DNA from: CAYYYW01 sp964476245
GTDB lineage: Bacteria; Patescibacteriota; Microgenomatia; UBA1406; HO2-37-13b
Direction: 5' to 3'
Length of the DNA stretch: 54,473 nucleotides
NCBI GenBank assembly: GCA_964476245.1
Contig: CAYYYW010000007.1
Location: forward strand, 1-54,473
Shown: positions 35,103 to 43,446 of the stretch, piece after piece
Position numbering within the stretch: the stretch's first letter is position 1
Layout of the letters: each line of letters starts with the position of its first letter
Notes under the pieces: model-generated
The model's database searches: none
The model's input: only the letters and a program-made list of their open reading frames with translations
What the model was told of the DNA's origin: nothing
Made by a program: the position numbers and the translations under genes

Positions 35103-36518
35103 TTATTCTAAGGCAGAAGTATTAACTCCAGTTTTAAAATCAATCTCTTTAAATTTATGCAAAATACGGCTTATTTGGATTTTTAGTAAAGCATATTTGT
35201 CTTTTGTCTTTGCTTCAAATTTAATAGTTAAATAAGGACCGTTTTGGGAAGCGCGGATGATAATCATCTCGTCTTTTGTGTCCATTCTAACACCGTCAAT
35301 TTCTATATATTTAGCCTTAGGATAAAGCTTTTTAATCTCTCCACCTATTTTTTTACTTACTAATTGAAATTTAATATTATCAGGACAACCGAGTTTAATT
35401 TCAGGACTAGAGAAATAATGTGGCAGCTCAGAAACAGCTTGAGAAAGTGATTTATTCACTCGCGTAAGATAAGCCAATAAACGTAAAGTAGCGATTGCGC
35501 CATCATCGTGGCCGTAGAAATTGTCAACAAAATAAAAATGACCGCTTAACTCTCCTCCAAAAGGCGCTCTCTCTTCTCTTACTTTTGCTTTTATAAAGGA
35601 ATGACCGGTAAGCCATATAACCGGTATACCACCGTTAGCTATTACTACGTCATTCACCTGTTTTGAACAAAGCGTGTTGTAAACAATCTTTGCTCCTGGT
35701 AGAAAATCTAAGACGTCTTTTGCGTATAAAGAAAGAAGCGTATCATTCCAAATTAAATTGCCCTCTCCGTCCACAATACCAATTCTATCCCCATCAGTAT
35801 CGTAAGAAAATCCTAAATCAGCTTTCTCTTTTAGCACTCTTTTGGCTAAGCGTTCTTGAACTTCTTTTTCCGTTGGATCAGCCACACCAACTGGAAAATT
35901 AGGATCCGGTTTTGTATTTTGTTCTATTACTTCGCAACCGACCCGGCGAAGAATTTTTGGAAGAAATAAACCGGGAGTAGCCGCGCAAGCATCAATTACT
36001 ACTTTAAACTTTCTAACTGGATCAATGTGTCGAATTATATCTTCTAAATATGCAGAAAAAATATCCTTTTGAATATGTTTTCCTTTAGGTATTCTTTTGT
36101 TAAATTTTCCGGATTTGACCAGCTGTTTAAATTCTATAACTTCCTCTGTAAGCATGGTTTCGGAAAAACCCGTCGCGAATTTAAAACCGTTATATTCTTT
36201 GGGATTATGAGAAGCGGTAATCATCACCATTCCTCTTGTTTTAAAATAATATTGAGCAAAGTAGGCGATTTGAGAAAGCGTAATGCCTATATCATAGACA
36301 GTAATCCCCGATTCCGTTAAACCTTTAACAATGGCATCGCGAAAAGCCGGACTTGAAGCTCGTGAGTCAAAACCTACAACGCAATCGTAAACTCTTCGGT
36401 TGAGAAGCCAAGTGGCATAGGCTTTTCCAAGAATTTCCACATTTTCTTCGTCTAATTCTTTACCAACGACACCACGTAAATCATATCCCCGAAAAACATT
36501 ATCTGGAATTTTTTTCAT
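35103..36518 (-). CDS. Phosphoglucomutase/phosphomannomutase
   Basis: The 471-residue alpha-D-phosphohexomutase has all four family motifs: GYDLRGVVG near the N-terminus, the phosphoserine loop TASHNPKEYNG with S103, the metal loop DTDGDRIG around residue 240, and the sugar-specificity loop GGELSGH. A C-terminal phosphate-binding domain (RASQNGPYLTIKFEAK) is present. GGELSGH is the form seen in the bifunctional PMM/PGM branch. It interconverts hexose-1- and -6-phosphates and would feed nucleotide sugar synthesis for the surface polysaccharide genes further along. Confidence 0.92.
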   Translation of the reverse strand: MKKIPDNVFRGYDLRGVVGKELDEENVEILGKAYATWLLNRRVYDCVVGFDSRASSPAFRDAIVKGLTESGITVYDIGITLSQIAYFAQYYFKTRGMVMITASHNPKEYNGFKFATGFSETMLTEEVIEFKQLVKSGKFNKRIPKGKHIQKDIFSAYLEDIIRHIDPVRKFKVVIDACAATPGLFLPKILRRVGCEVIEQNTKPDPNFPVGVADPTEKEVQERLAKRVLKEKADLGFSYDTDGDRIGIVDGEGNLIWNDTLLSLYAKDVLDFLPGAKIVYNTLCSKQVNDVVIANGGIPVIWLTGHSFIKAKVREERAPFGGELSGHFYFVDNFYGHDDGAIATLRLLAYLTRVNKSLSQAVSELPHYFSSPEIKLGCPDNIKFQLVSKKIGGEIKKLYPKAKYIEIDGVRMDTKDEMIIIRASQNGPYLTIKFEAKTKDKYALLKIQISRILHKFKEIDFKTGVNTSALE

Positions 36519-36527
36519 ATGACAGTA

Positions 36528-37208
36528 TCATAAATAGTAACAAAATAAAATGTCAAGTGATTTTTTGATTGAGTAATAACCACTGCTTGTTTTTGTTCTT
36601 ACTTCTATTCGGTAAAGAGCATCATAAAATGTAACCAATTTATCACCCATCCATTTTTCCGCCTGACTTTTTAATTTATAAATTTGCCATTCGGCCAATT
36701 TTTTTTCAGTTTTCAAATTATTCTTAATTAAAATTAAATCGCGAAGTCGCTTTTGCAGCATGTATAGAATAATGTTTTCATCAACGTCGCCGAAGATTTG
36801 ATTTAAATAATTGATGGTTACCTCAAGGTTGGCCGGATAAACAGAGTCTAAAAATTTAAAGATGTTATAGGGCAACTTAGACTGATGAATCTTGGCATTT
36901 TGAAAAATAAATTTAACGATTCTTCCTTCAAGTTTTTCTTCCCACAAAATAAAATCCGTCTCTTGTGCCTTAGTATCATATTTCTTTAATATTTCTCGAA
37001 ATTCTTTTTTTGAAAGAAGATTTTCTCCAAAAAAAACTTTTTTTTCGGAGAATAATCTTTGAGACTGATATAACCATTTGTCCAGTTCTAAAATATTAGA
37101 CTCGTTGAGAAGAGAAATTTCATAACCTTTGTTTTTATAATCTTCTTTTAATTTAACAAACTCATTTCTTGATTCGGAAACATCATCGCCTAAAATTATG
37201 TGGATCAT
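36528..37208 (-). CDS. Probable DNA polymerase III delta subunit (HolA-like)
   Basis: The 226-residue protein begins MIHIILGDD, as the clamp-loader delta subunit does (usually LYGED). It ends with a helical collar-like domain: LQKRLRDLILIKNN, LAEWQIYKLKSQAEKW, and a final leucine-rich SIKKSLDILFCYYL. It is much shorter than the ~340-residue E. coli HolA and has no Walker motifs, as expected for delta. The assignment rests on pattern only. An alternative is an unrelated helical protein. Confidence 0.55.
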   Translation of the reverse strand: MIHIILGDDVSESRNEFVKLKEDYKNKGYEISLLNESNILELDKWLYQSQRLFSEKKVFFGENLLSKKEFREILKKYDTKAQETDFILWEEKLEGRIVKFIFQNAKIHQSKLPYNIFKFLDSVYPANLEVTINYLNQIFGDVDENIILYMLQKRLRDLILIKNNLKTEKKLAEWQIYKLKSQAEKWMGDKLVTFYDALYRIEVRTKTSSGYYSIKKSLDILFCYYL

Positions 37209-37251
37209 AAAAGAATTTTATACCACTCCGCTTAGATTTTCAATCTTGTGA

Positions 37252-37779
37252 TATACCTACCGTAGCTTTCAAAAAGAAATTTATAAATACATAGAAATTA
37301 GCGATATCAATATAGGAAACGGCGACGCAGGTTTTAATGAAATAATTGGTAAAGAATTACCGGTTAACGCGCGAATACACACCAAGGGTGACGAGCTTTT
37401 AATATCAAAAGTAAGACCAACAAGAGGTGCAATAGCTATATTGCCAGAAGATTTTAACAAAAACTTTATTTGTAGTAATGCTTTCTCGATATTCAAAGCC
37501 CAAGAAATTTTAAAAGAATATTTATTTGTTGTGTTACGTTCTGTGGTAGGAAGATTACAATTTGAAAAACCAACAACGGGAACTTCTTACCCAACGATTG
37601 CCGATGAAGATGTAGAAAATTTAGTTATCCCAATCTTACCCAAACCCACCCAGCAAAAAATTGCGGGTTTGGTCCAAAAATCCCACCAAGCTCGCAGGAA
37701 AGCAAAAGAGCTGTTAGAGCAGGCAAAACAGAACGTTGAGAGTTTAATTGAGGTAGGAAGTTATACAAAACCACATTGA
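37252..37779 (+). pseudogene. 5'-truncated type I restriction specificity subunit (hsdS fragment)
   Basis: The frame is open from just after a TGA at 37249 but has no start codon before 37441. Translation gives IEISDINIGNGDAGFN, then KGDELLISKVRPTRGAI, SNAFSIFKA, and the conserved HsdS half-repeat end LVIPILPKPTQQKIAGLVQKS with a coiled-coil tail. Only one target-recognition half is present and no hsdM or hsdR lies nearby, so the DNA-recognition subunit is a remnant. Internal translation from 37441 (112 residues) is possible but is unlikely to be functional. Confidence 0.75.
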
Positions 37780-37924
37780 CCAGTTAGTTTATAAACCCCG
37801 AAGTACAGCAAAGCTGACTACGGGGCAGGCTCTACGGCCTCCTGCTTCCACCGACGCTAAAGCTTTGCCGGATAAAGAAGCTGTGCAGGGCAAGGAAGAA
37901 TTTGAGATTGTGGAGGAAAAATAA
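37757..37924 (+). pseudogene. Frameshifted restriction-enzyme tail with inserted palindromic element
   Basis: In the frame one base on from the hsdS fragment the sequence reads NHIDQLVYK, then about 27 residues of foreign composition, then EEFEIVEEK and a stop. The outer parts match the common restriction-modification C-terminal tail IDxLVYKLYGLTxEEIxIVE. The insert is built from a CCCCG...CGGGG inverted repeat (37796-37825) and GC-rich sequence unlike its surroundings. I infer a palindromic element inserted in frame in a gene fragment before or after it decayed. Confidence 0.5.
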
Positions 37925-37925
37925 T

Positions 37926-38555
37926 ATGGCTAAAAGGAAAAAAATTAAATTAAAAAATACACAGGTTAAAACTATGAAAAAACTACCTGATAATCAAATC
38001 GTTTTTTACCAATCACCGGACGGCTTGGTGAATGTAGAAGTGTTGTATGCCGAAGAAAACATTTGGCTCACCCAAAAGAAAATGGCGGAGCTTTTTGAGA
38101 CAACAGTTCAAAACATAACTCAGCATCTGAAAAATATTTACTTGGAGAATGAAGTTAATCAAGAGAGAACGTGTAAGGATTTCTTACAAGTTCAACAAGA
38201 AGGGGAAAGAGAAGTTAAAAGAAGCACCTCCTTTTATTCATTGGAAGCCATTATTGCCGTTGGTTATCGGGTTAACTCCGCAAGAGGCACGCAATTCCGT
38301 CAATGGGCAACTAGGATTTTGAAAAACTACATCCATAAAGGATATGCTCTGGATAATAACCGTATGAAATATGGCTCCCGTTTTAGCACCCGGTATTTTG
38401 ATGAACTCTGCGAAGAAATCAAAGACATTCGTACCAGCGAACGGATGATCTATCAGAAAATTACCGATATTTACGCAACCGCCATTGATTATTCACCAAA
38501 GGCATACGAGAGCAAACAGTTTTTCGCTACTGTCCAAAACAAACTTCATTTCTGA
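37926..38555 (+). pseudogene. Truncated RhuM-family protein
   Basis: From the ATG at 37926 the frame encodes 209 residues matching the N-terminal two thirds of RhuM-family proteins (PF13310): WLTQKKMAELFETTVQNITQH (DNA-binding-like), YSLEAIIAVGYRVNSARGTQFRQWATRILKNYI, and YFDELCEEIKDIRTSERMIYQKITDIYATAIDY. The frame stops right after FFATVQNKLHF, where intact family members continue for 100 or more residues. Short homologous-looking pieces in other frames follow to about 38690. RhuM genes often lie with type I restriction genes. It is probably inactive. Confidence 0.75.
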
Positions 38556-38779
38556 CTTTGACCTGTTGGTGAAAAAATTGTTAAAGAGAAATAAAAAATG
38601 AAACACTTTCGCGGCTTCAAGGGACAAGTTGGCGGAACAAGAACATGGAATAAAAAGAGAACCGTTGTCTTCTTTCAAACCCAATAATAGATGAGTTTAT
38701 CAGGTTTTTAAGTGATTTAGTGAGCATTTTTAATGAAGAAAGTAGAATCATATACACAGAAAGTATATAATATAGACTT

Positions 38780-39532
38780 ATGTCATGCCCTGAAAGAACT
38801 CCAAATGCTTGTCAACAATTTGAACATATAAGAAATAATCCTTTTTTAATAAATCTTAATTCAAGAATAACTAGATTATTAAATCCTACAGGTCAAGCGT
38901 ATTTACATAGTGGAAGGAAAAGAGCACTAGATATAATTGGAACAATTGTTATTACGCCTATTTTACTCCCAATTATTGCAGGAGCGGCTATTGCAATTAA
39001 ATTAGAAGATGATGGCCCCATATTTTATATTGCTAATATTGTTGGAAAGCAGGGAGAAGAGTTTGGAATGATAAAATTACGGAGTATGATACCAAACGCA
39101 GATACAATCAGAGAATTTAATGGTGAAGAAACTTTCCGAAAACAGAAAGATGATCCTAGAATTACAAAAGTAGGGAAAATAATTCGCAGATTGTCTATTG
39201 ATGAATTTCCGCAGTTTATTAATATCCTGCGTGGAGAGATGTCTTTGGTTGGACTACGTCCAGTATTCCAACGAACAATAGATTTTCAAAGTAGTTTAGA
39301 TGATTTATCAGATGTCCATCCAGAATGGCTTCGTGGTTATTACTTAACTAGACCTGGGGCAATTGGTCCTAAAATGACTGTAGGAAGAGCGGATGTGACT
39401 CATTCTGTTGAAAACCTAAGGAAAGGAATAGAAGCGGAAACCTTTTATTTAATACATGCCTCTTTTGGCGAAGATATAAAACAGATTATAAAAAGTATAG
39501 GTGCTATCATTTCTCAAAAAGGGGCATATTAA
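38780..39532 (+). CDS. Bacterial sugar transferase (polyprenyl-phosphate glycosyl-1-phosphate transferase)
   Basis: The 250-residue protein has the monotopic catalytic domain that starts surface polysaccharide synthesis: basic start GRKRALDIIGT, a membrane re-entrant helix (VITPILLPIIAGAAIAI), DGPIFYIANIVGKQGEEFGMIKLRSM, RITKVGKIIRRLSIDEFPQFINILRGEMSLVGLRP with the catalytic Asp-Glu pair, and the late RPGAIGP. It lacks the N-terminal four-helix region of WcaJ-type proteins. A TATAAT at 38766-38771 lies close to the ATG, so the mRNA may be leaderless. It converges on the radical SAM gene. Confidence 0.9.
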   Translation: MSCPERTPNACQQFEHIRNNPFLINLNSRITRLLNPTGQAYLHSGRKRALDIIGTIVITPILLPIIAGAAIAIKLEDDGPIFYIANIVGKQGEEFGMIKLRSMIPNADTIREFNGEETFRKQKDDPRITKVGKIIRRLSIDEFPQFINILRGEMSLVGLRPVFQRTIDFQSSLDDLSDVHPEWLRGYYLTRPGAIGPKMTVGRADVTHSVENLRKGIEAETFYLIHASFGEDIKQIIKSIGAIISQKGAY

Positions 39533-39544
39533 TTATTTGTGACG

Positions 39545-39593
39545 TCCCATAAATTTACTATTTACTTAAGTAAATTCTATGGGGGACGGAAAA
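39545..39593. terminator. Hairpin between convergent genes
   Basis: CCCATAAATTTACT and AGTAAATTCTATGGG form a stem with a one-base bulge around 39546-39585, followed on the + strand by a run of A and T (AAAATTTTTT). It lies in the 69-base gap between the convergent sugar-transferase and radical SAM genes and fits a bidirectional terminator. Confidence 0.6.
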
Positions 39594-39601
39594 TTTTTTC
39601 A

Positions 39602-40858
39602 CTAGATAGAGACTCCTTGTTTCCCGGTTCTCCATTCTTCTAAAAAGCCATATAACATATCAAGAGCGTTTTCAAACTCTTCAGGTGAAAGAAATTTTGT
39701 TGAGCGAATAACATTTCCTGCCTTTCCACCTCCTCCGCAGTGATAATAAGCCCCAAGATCGTTTACGTCAAATTGCAAATCAAACCTTTCTGGATGAGCA
39801 TACATTTCACTTCCAGGCAGAGGTGTTAGGACAGAAAGTTGGACGTCGTCAGGTTCTGTTTCCTCAATAAAGTTAATCATTCCTCTAGCCGTTTCAAAGC
39901 TATCTAGTGCTGAACCAAACATAAGGTAAATCTTAACTCGGATTCCTGCTTCTTTAGTGATGGCGATTGCTCTCTTATTATCCTCAACCGTTGTTCCTTT
40001 TCCAAAATATTCAAGAACCCGATCATCGGGATTTTCTACTCCATAGGCAATCTCTAAACAACCTGCTTTTTGCATAAAAGTAAGCCTTTCCTTATCAATA
40101 GTTCTGACATGCGATTGACAACGCCAGGTAATCCCCAAAGGCGTTAGTCTTTGGCAAATTTGTTTGACTCTTTCTTTGACTAAAGTGAAAATATCGTCAT
40201 AGATCATGAATTGATCAATGCCGAACCGTTCTTTAATCATTCTTACTTGATCAATAAATCTTTCTGGACTATGATAACGGACGATTCTTCCACTGACCTC
40301 TTTGGCGCAAAAAGTGCAGTGAAATGGACAGCCTCTTGAAGAAAGAAGTGGGGCGGTGGGCTTAGCGGCGCCTGGTCGCTGATAAGACTTAAGATCAAAA
40401 AGGTGGTAGGCGGGTAAAGGAAGAGAGTCAAGATTAGAGACTCTCTCTCCAATTATTAATTTTCCGTCATGTTTTCCCTCAACCAAACTAATTATTGCCC
40501 TTTCACCTTCGCCCACACAAACATAATCCCAGTCATCTAGAAGAAGCCTTTCTTTCATGGCAGTTGCATGGGGCCCGCCTACAGCAACTATTGGGAAATG
40601 TCTTTTTTCCTTCCTGATTGCCCTTAAGATGTTTAAAGCTTCTGGGTATTGAGGAGTTGTTGTGGAAACACCGACGAATTCAATATTAGCAAATTCTCTT
40701 AGGTCGATTTTTTCTCTGCCAACATCGAGCATTCTCACTTGGTGACCGGCATCTTGTAATACGGCCGCAAGGTAAAGAATGCCCAGTGGAGGAACTACTT
40801 TTTCCTGCTCGAGCATCGGCGATGGAGGATGAACTAAGACTATCTCTTTAGAACTCAT
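39602..40858 (-). CDS. B12-binding-domain radical SAM protein
   Basis: The 418-residue protein has an N-terminal cobalamin-binding-like Rossmann domain (VPPLGILYLAAVLQDAGHQV, with the ISTTTPQYPEAL and VGGPHAT segments). A radical SAM core follows with the CxxxCxxC cluster in SRGCPFHCTFCAKE, near residues 176-183. Late motifs (EIAYGVENPDDRVL, VKIYLMFGSALDSFE) match the BchE/MagSAM-type subgroup. Such enzymes methylate or rearrange lipids and small molecules; the substrate is unknown. On the minus strand a TGTTATAAT extended -10 (40887-40879) lies just upstream of its ATG. Confidence 0.88.
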   Translation of the reverse strand: MSSKEIVLVHPPSPMLEQEKVVPPLGILYLAAVLQDAGHQVRMLDVGREKIDLREFANIEFVGVSTTTPQYPEALNILRAIRKEKRHFPIVAVGGPHATAMKERLLLDDWDYVCVGEGERAIISLVEGKHDGKLIIGERVSNLDSLPLPAYHLFDLKSYQRPGAAKPTAPLLSSRGCPFHCTFCAKEVSGRIVRYHSPERFIDQVRMIKERFGIDQFMIYDDIFTLVKERVKQICQRLTPLGITWRCQSHVRTIDKERLTFMQKAGCLEIAYGVENPDDRVLEYFGKGTTVEDNKRAIAITKEAGIRVKIYLMFGSALDSFETARGMINFIEETEPDDVQLSVLTPLPGSEMYAHPERFDLQFDVNDLGAYYHCGGGGKAGNVIRSTKFLSPEEFENALDMLYGFLEEWRTGKQGVSI

Positions 40859-40878
40859 AATAATTGTTTTGGGGCTTA

Positions 40879-40887
40879 ATTATAACA
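40879..40887 (-). promoter_or_regulatory. Extended -10 promoter of the radical SAM gene
   Basis: The minus strand reads TGTTATAAT (TGnTATAAT), 21 bases before the ATG at 40858. No -35 is seen; the sequence in its place is part of the 43-bp direct repeat. Confidence 0.5.
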
Positions 40888-40893
40888 TATTCT

Positions 40894-40936
40894 TATCATC
40901 ACCTCCGAAGTGAAATGGATCGCTCTGAAAATCTAA
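40894..40936. repeat. 43-bp direct repeat, copy 1
   Basis: This is identical over 43 bases to 41966-42008, same orientation. It begins TATCATCACCTCCGAAG and ends CTGAAAATCTAA. The two copies bracket about 1 kb with the acyltransferase gene. Its complementary strand contains GGAGGTGATGATA, a Shine-Dalgarno-like string. Confidence 0.9.
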
Positions 40937-41024
40937 AAGTGAATTTCTAGAGCTTACAGAAGTTAGACTATTATACTGTATTGAATTTAATTATCGATTC
41001 TAGTAGCATAATAGCTCCAATCTT

Positions 41025-41744
41025 ATGTCTATAGAAACGACTCATGGCCGAATGAATCCAAACTTAGTAAGAAATGTAAGCTGGAGACTATTACACTTAT
41101 TATCCAAAGATATTACTTTAACAGGAGAGGAGTATATACCCAAAGAAGGACCCGCAGTAGTTGTCACAAATCACATGGGTATCTTGGAAGTTTTACCTCC
41201 TTATGTTTATTTACCCGAAACTCCTGTTGTGTTTTCAAAATCCGAGAATTTTAGGAATCCATTATTAGCTAGTTTTTTAAGAAGATTAGGATCTATACCT
41301 GTTTATCGCGGGGAAGTAGATCGCAAAGCATTAAGAGCTGCAACTACTGTGTTAGTAAATCAGAGAGGAATTATTTTTACCTGTCCTGAGGGCACAAGGG
41401 GGCGGGATAGAGATGGTAATAGAACAGTATTAAAAAAAGCGAAAAGTGGAGTAATTTTTATAGCTCAGAGAGCTGCAAACGAATTACAAAAACCGATTCC
41501 GATAAGTCCATGGGCTACCTGGGGTACCGAAGGAGTATTTCCCGAAGTTGATGAGTCAGGTCCAATAAAACAAAGGCTTGCATTCCACCGAGACCATGTA
41601 TTTATAACTGTTGGAATGCCATACTTTATTTATCCTTCTGACCAAAAGCAAACAAAAGAAAATATGCAAACTCAAATTGACTTTGTTATGCAACAGATCA
41701 GAGATATGCTACCTCCAAAATATCATGGCTATTATGCTAAATGA
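41025..41744 (+). CDS. PlsC-like 1-acylglycerol-phosphate acyltransferase
   Basis: The 239-residue protein has the acyltransferase blocks of the PlsC family: VVTNHMGILEV near residue 50 (HxxxxE in place of the usual HxxxxD), LGSIPVYRG (block II) and FTCPEGTRGRD around 119-129 (block III). These enzymes acylate lysophosphatidate in membrane phospholipid synthesis. The Asp-to-Glu change in block I may matter, since that residue forms the catalytic dyad with His. The gene stands alone between two perfect 43-bp direct repeats, unlike its neighbours, so it may be an acquired cassette. Confidence 0.82.
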   Translation: MSIETTHGRMNPNLVRNVSWRLLHLLSKDITLTGEEYIPKEGPAVVVTNHMGILEVLPPYVYLPETPVVFSKSENFRNPLLASFLRRLGSIPVYRGEVDRKALRAATTVLVNQRGIIFTCPEGTRGRDRDGNRTVLKKAKSGVIFIAQRAANELQKPIPISPWATWGTEGVFPEVDESGPIKQRLAFHRDHVFITVGMPYFIYPSDQKQTKENMQTQIDFVMQQIRDMLPPKYHGYYAK

Positions 41745-42059
41745 TCCTCTAAAAAACTGTGAGTCCATCACTCCCAGAATGGAACACCTTAGAAAGCTAT
41801 TTTAATAAAGTTTATCAAATCTTTACCTAAACAAAATAAACAATTCCGTTGCACCAATATAAATTGCAACTACAAAAAAAAGCACGATAAAAATTATTAA
41901 ATATAGTTTATAAACTCTACGGCCTCACAACAAAAGAAATAGAAGTTGTAGAGAAAACATTATAATATCATCACCTCCGAAGTGAAATGGATCGCTCTGA
42001 AAATCTAAGGATGACTCCACGGATTAGTAAAAACTATTTTGATGAACCGTTTGTTTGTC
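41745..42059. other. Gene-free stretch with a decayed restriction-enzyme tail
   Basis: No intact gene is visible in these 315 bases. At 41891-41965 the + strand reads NIVYKLYGLTTKEIEVVEKTL and a stop, the characteristic end of restriction-modification enzymes, with no open frame upstream. It abuts the second 43-bp repeat (41966-42008). Confidence 0.6.
41966..42008. repeat. 43-bp direct repeat, copy 2
   Basis: A perfect copy of 40894-40936, 1072 bases away. It directly follows the stop codon of the LYGLT-type tail fragment. Confidence 0.9.
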
Positions 42060-42653
42060 TTATTTTTTCTTAATCGAAATTGTTTTTTTAGCTGCCTTCT
42101 TTTTCTTTTCAACATTGTCTGTTTGTTTTTTAGGCTTTGGATCTTCTATTTCTTTGACCATTTTTTCTTCTGGAACGACTTTAGTGGAAACGACAGGGGT
42201 TAACATTTTTAATATTTTATCAAGCTTGGTATTTAGTACTTCAAACTGTTCCTTATATTGCTCGGTATTCCTGCCTCCCCTATCATTTTTACCTTCAAAA
42301 CACTGACTGCAGTAAACTGGTTTTCCGCCTCTGGGTTGAAACGGAACTTTGCAATTGGCTCCACATTTATCACATACGACATTATACATTCGTCTATCGC
42401 TAAAATTAGATTTTCCAGAATTCCTTCTATCAAACCTTCTTGAATCCGAACCACGATTTTTATCAAAACATGTGTTACAGTAAACAGGCTTGTCACCGCT
42501 TGGTTTAAACGGCACTTCACATTCGTTTCCGCATTTACTGCAAGTTGTTTTGTGCATGGGTCTATCGGAACCTCTTCTGTCAAAACTGCCTCTATTGAAG
42601 TTTCGTCCATCACCAGATTTGTTGTCTCGTTTAAAATTTCCCATAGCTTCCAA
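42060..42653 (-). CDS. CxxC-x17-CxxC zinc-ribbon protein
   Basis: The 197-residue protein contains two copies of a zinc ribbon, TTCSKCGNECEVPF...VYCNTCF and NVVCDKCGANCKVPF...VYCSQCF, each with 17 residues between the CxxC pairs. They are joined by Arg/Gly/Asp-rich linkers (RRFDRRNSG). A coiled-coil-like segment (EQYKEQFEVLNTKLDKILKML) and a Lys-rich tail (KKKKAAKKTISIKKK) follow. Such proteins are frequent in candidate-phylum bacteria, and the RG-rich and basic parts suggest nucleic-acid binding. Function is unproven. A second start at 42644 (MGNFKRD) is possible. Confidence 0.85.
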   Translation of the reverse strand: MEAMGNFKRDNKSGDGRNFNRGSFDRRGSDRPMHKTTCSKCGNECEVPFKPSGDKPVYCNTCFDKNRGSDSRRFDRRNSGKSNFSDRRMYNVVCDKCGANCKVPFQPRGGKPVYCSQCFEGKNDRGGRNTEQYKEQFEVLNTKLDKILKMLTPVVSTKVVPEEKMVKEIEDPKPKKQTDNVEKKKKAAKKTISIKKK

Positions 42654-42840
42654 TTATACCAGTTTATTATCAGAGTTGAGGGGCAATTTTCTATACCGCT
42701 CTGCTTTGATTTTATCCCGATTAAATCAAGAGGACATACCTACCGTAGCCCCGTCTAACGGGGCAAAGGGGTATAAGGAGTGAAATCAATTACTTTGAAA
42801 ATCTAAGGGTGGCACGTACCGGATTTGATATATCAAGAAA

Positions 42841-43242
42841 TCAATATAGTCTCCAAGATTTTTTTCTTTGTCTCTTTTTCTCCTCTTTTTCTTTTTTTCT
42901 TCTTTTGTTTGATGGGTGAAATTTTCTAAGTGTTTCAACAGTGTCAGTAACACTAAGCCCTTCAGGCACGAGACATAATATTTTCCTTCCCTTAGCTACC
43001 GCTGCTGCTTCTCTTAGCAACATTCTGCCTGGACCTCGATTCCTAATTGCGGCTGAATTAATTTCTGCTTGAGACATTTCGTATTGAACGTCAGGTGTAT
43101 CCTTATTAGCAGATATAGGATTAGCTTCCATCCTATTTGGATTCCTTAATCTTGTTACAAATCTCTCTACCTCACTCATCATAGCATGAGCATTATCACA
43201 AGAGAAGCGAGGGTCGGTTAGAGAGTGTTCTTTAGATATCAC
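42841..43242 (-). CDS. Hypothetical basic protein
   Basis: I do not recognise this 133-residue protein. It has a mixed, probably helical N-terminal 110 residues (REAAAVAKGRKILCLVPEGLS) and a strongly basic C-terminus (KRRKKEKEEKKRQRKK) that could bind RNA or DNA. No membrane segment or signal peptide is seen. It lies alone between the zinc-ribbon gene and tRNA-Glu. Codon use looks natural, but the call is uncertain. Confidence 0.5.
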   Translation of the reverse strand: MISKEHSLTDPRFSCDNAHAMMSEVERFVTRLRNPNRMEANPISANKDTPDVQYEMSQAEINSAAIRNRGPGRMLLREAAAVAKGRKILCLVPEGLSVTDTVETLRKFHPSNKRRKKEKEEKKRQRKKSWRLY

Positions 43243-43289
43243 AATAAATTAATATGATAGAAATTATATCACATTTGAAAATCTAAAAG

Positions 43290-43363
43290 TGACCCCAGGG
43301 GGATTCGAACCCCCGATTTACTGGCTGAAAACCAGTCGTCCTAGGCCGCTAGACGATGGGGCC
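43290..43363 (-). tRNA. tRNA-Glu (anticodon TTC)
   Basis: The acceptor GGCCCCA pairs with TGGGGTC (one G-T pair). The anticodon stem ACTGG/CCAGT encloses TTTTCAG, giving TTC. The T arm is GGGGG-TTCGAAT-CCCCC. Discriminator A; no encoded CCA. Confidence 0.97.
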
Positions 43364-43383
43364 TTACACCACAAAACAAATCC

Positions 43384-43392
43384 ATTATATCA
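43384..43392 (-). promoter_or_regulatory. Extended -10 promoter of tRNA-Glu
   Basis: The minus strand reads TGATATAAT, 21 bases upstream of the tRNA 5' end. It lies inside an inverted repeat, CCATTAT/ATAATGG (43382-43402). No convincing -35 is present. Confidence 0.5.
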
Positions 43393-43446
43393 AACATAAT
43401 GGATAAGTTTGACTTACCGCTCTCAAACAAAAAATCAAAATCGTAT

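Noticed and set aside
37902..37925. TTG start for the rhuM fragment
   Set aside because: The ATG at 37926 gives the family-like N-terminus. The upstream codons belong to the preceding restriction-tail fragment.
42233..42613. Second frame overlapping the zinc-ribbon gene
   Set aside because: The CxxC-x17-CxxC motifs are in the other frame. The alternative has no recognisable motif.
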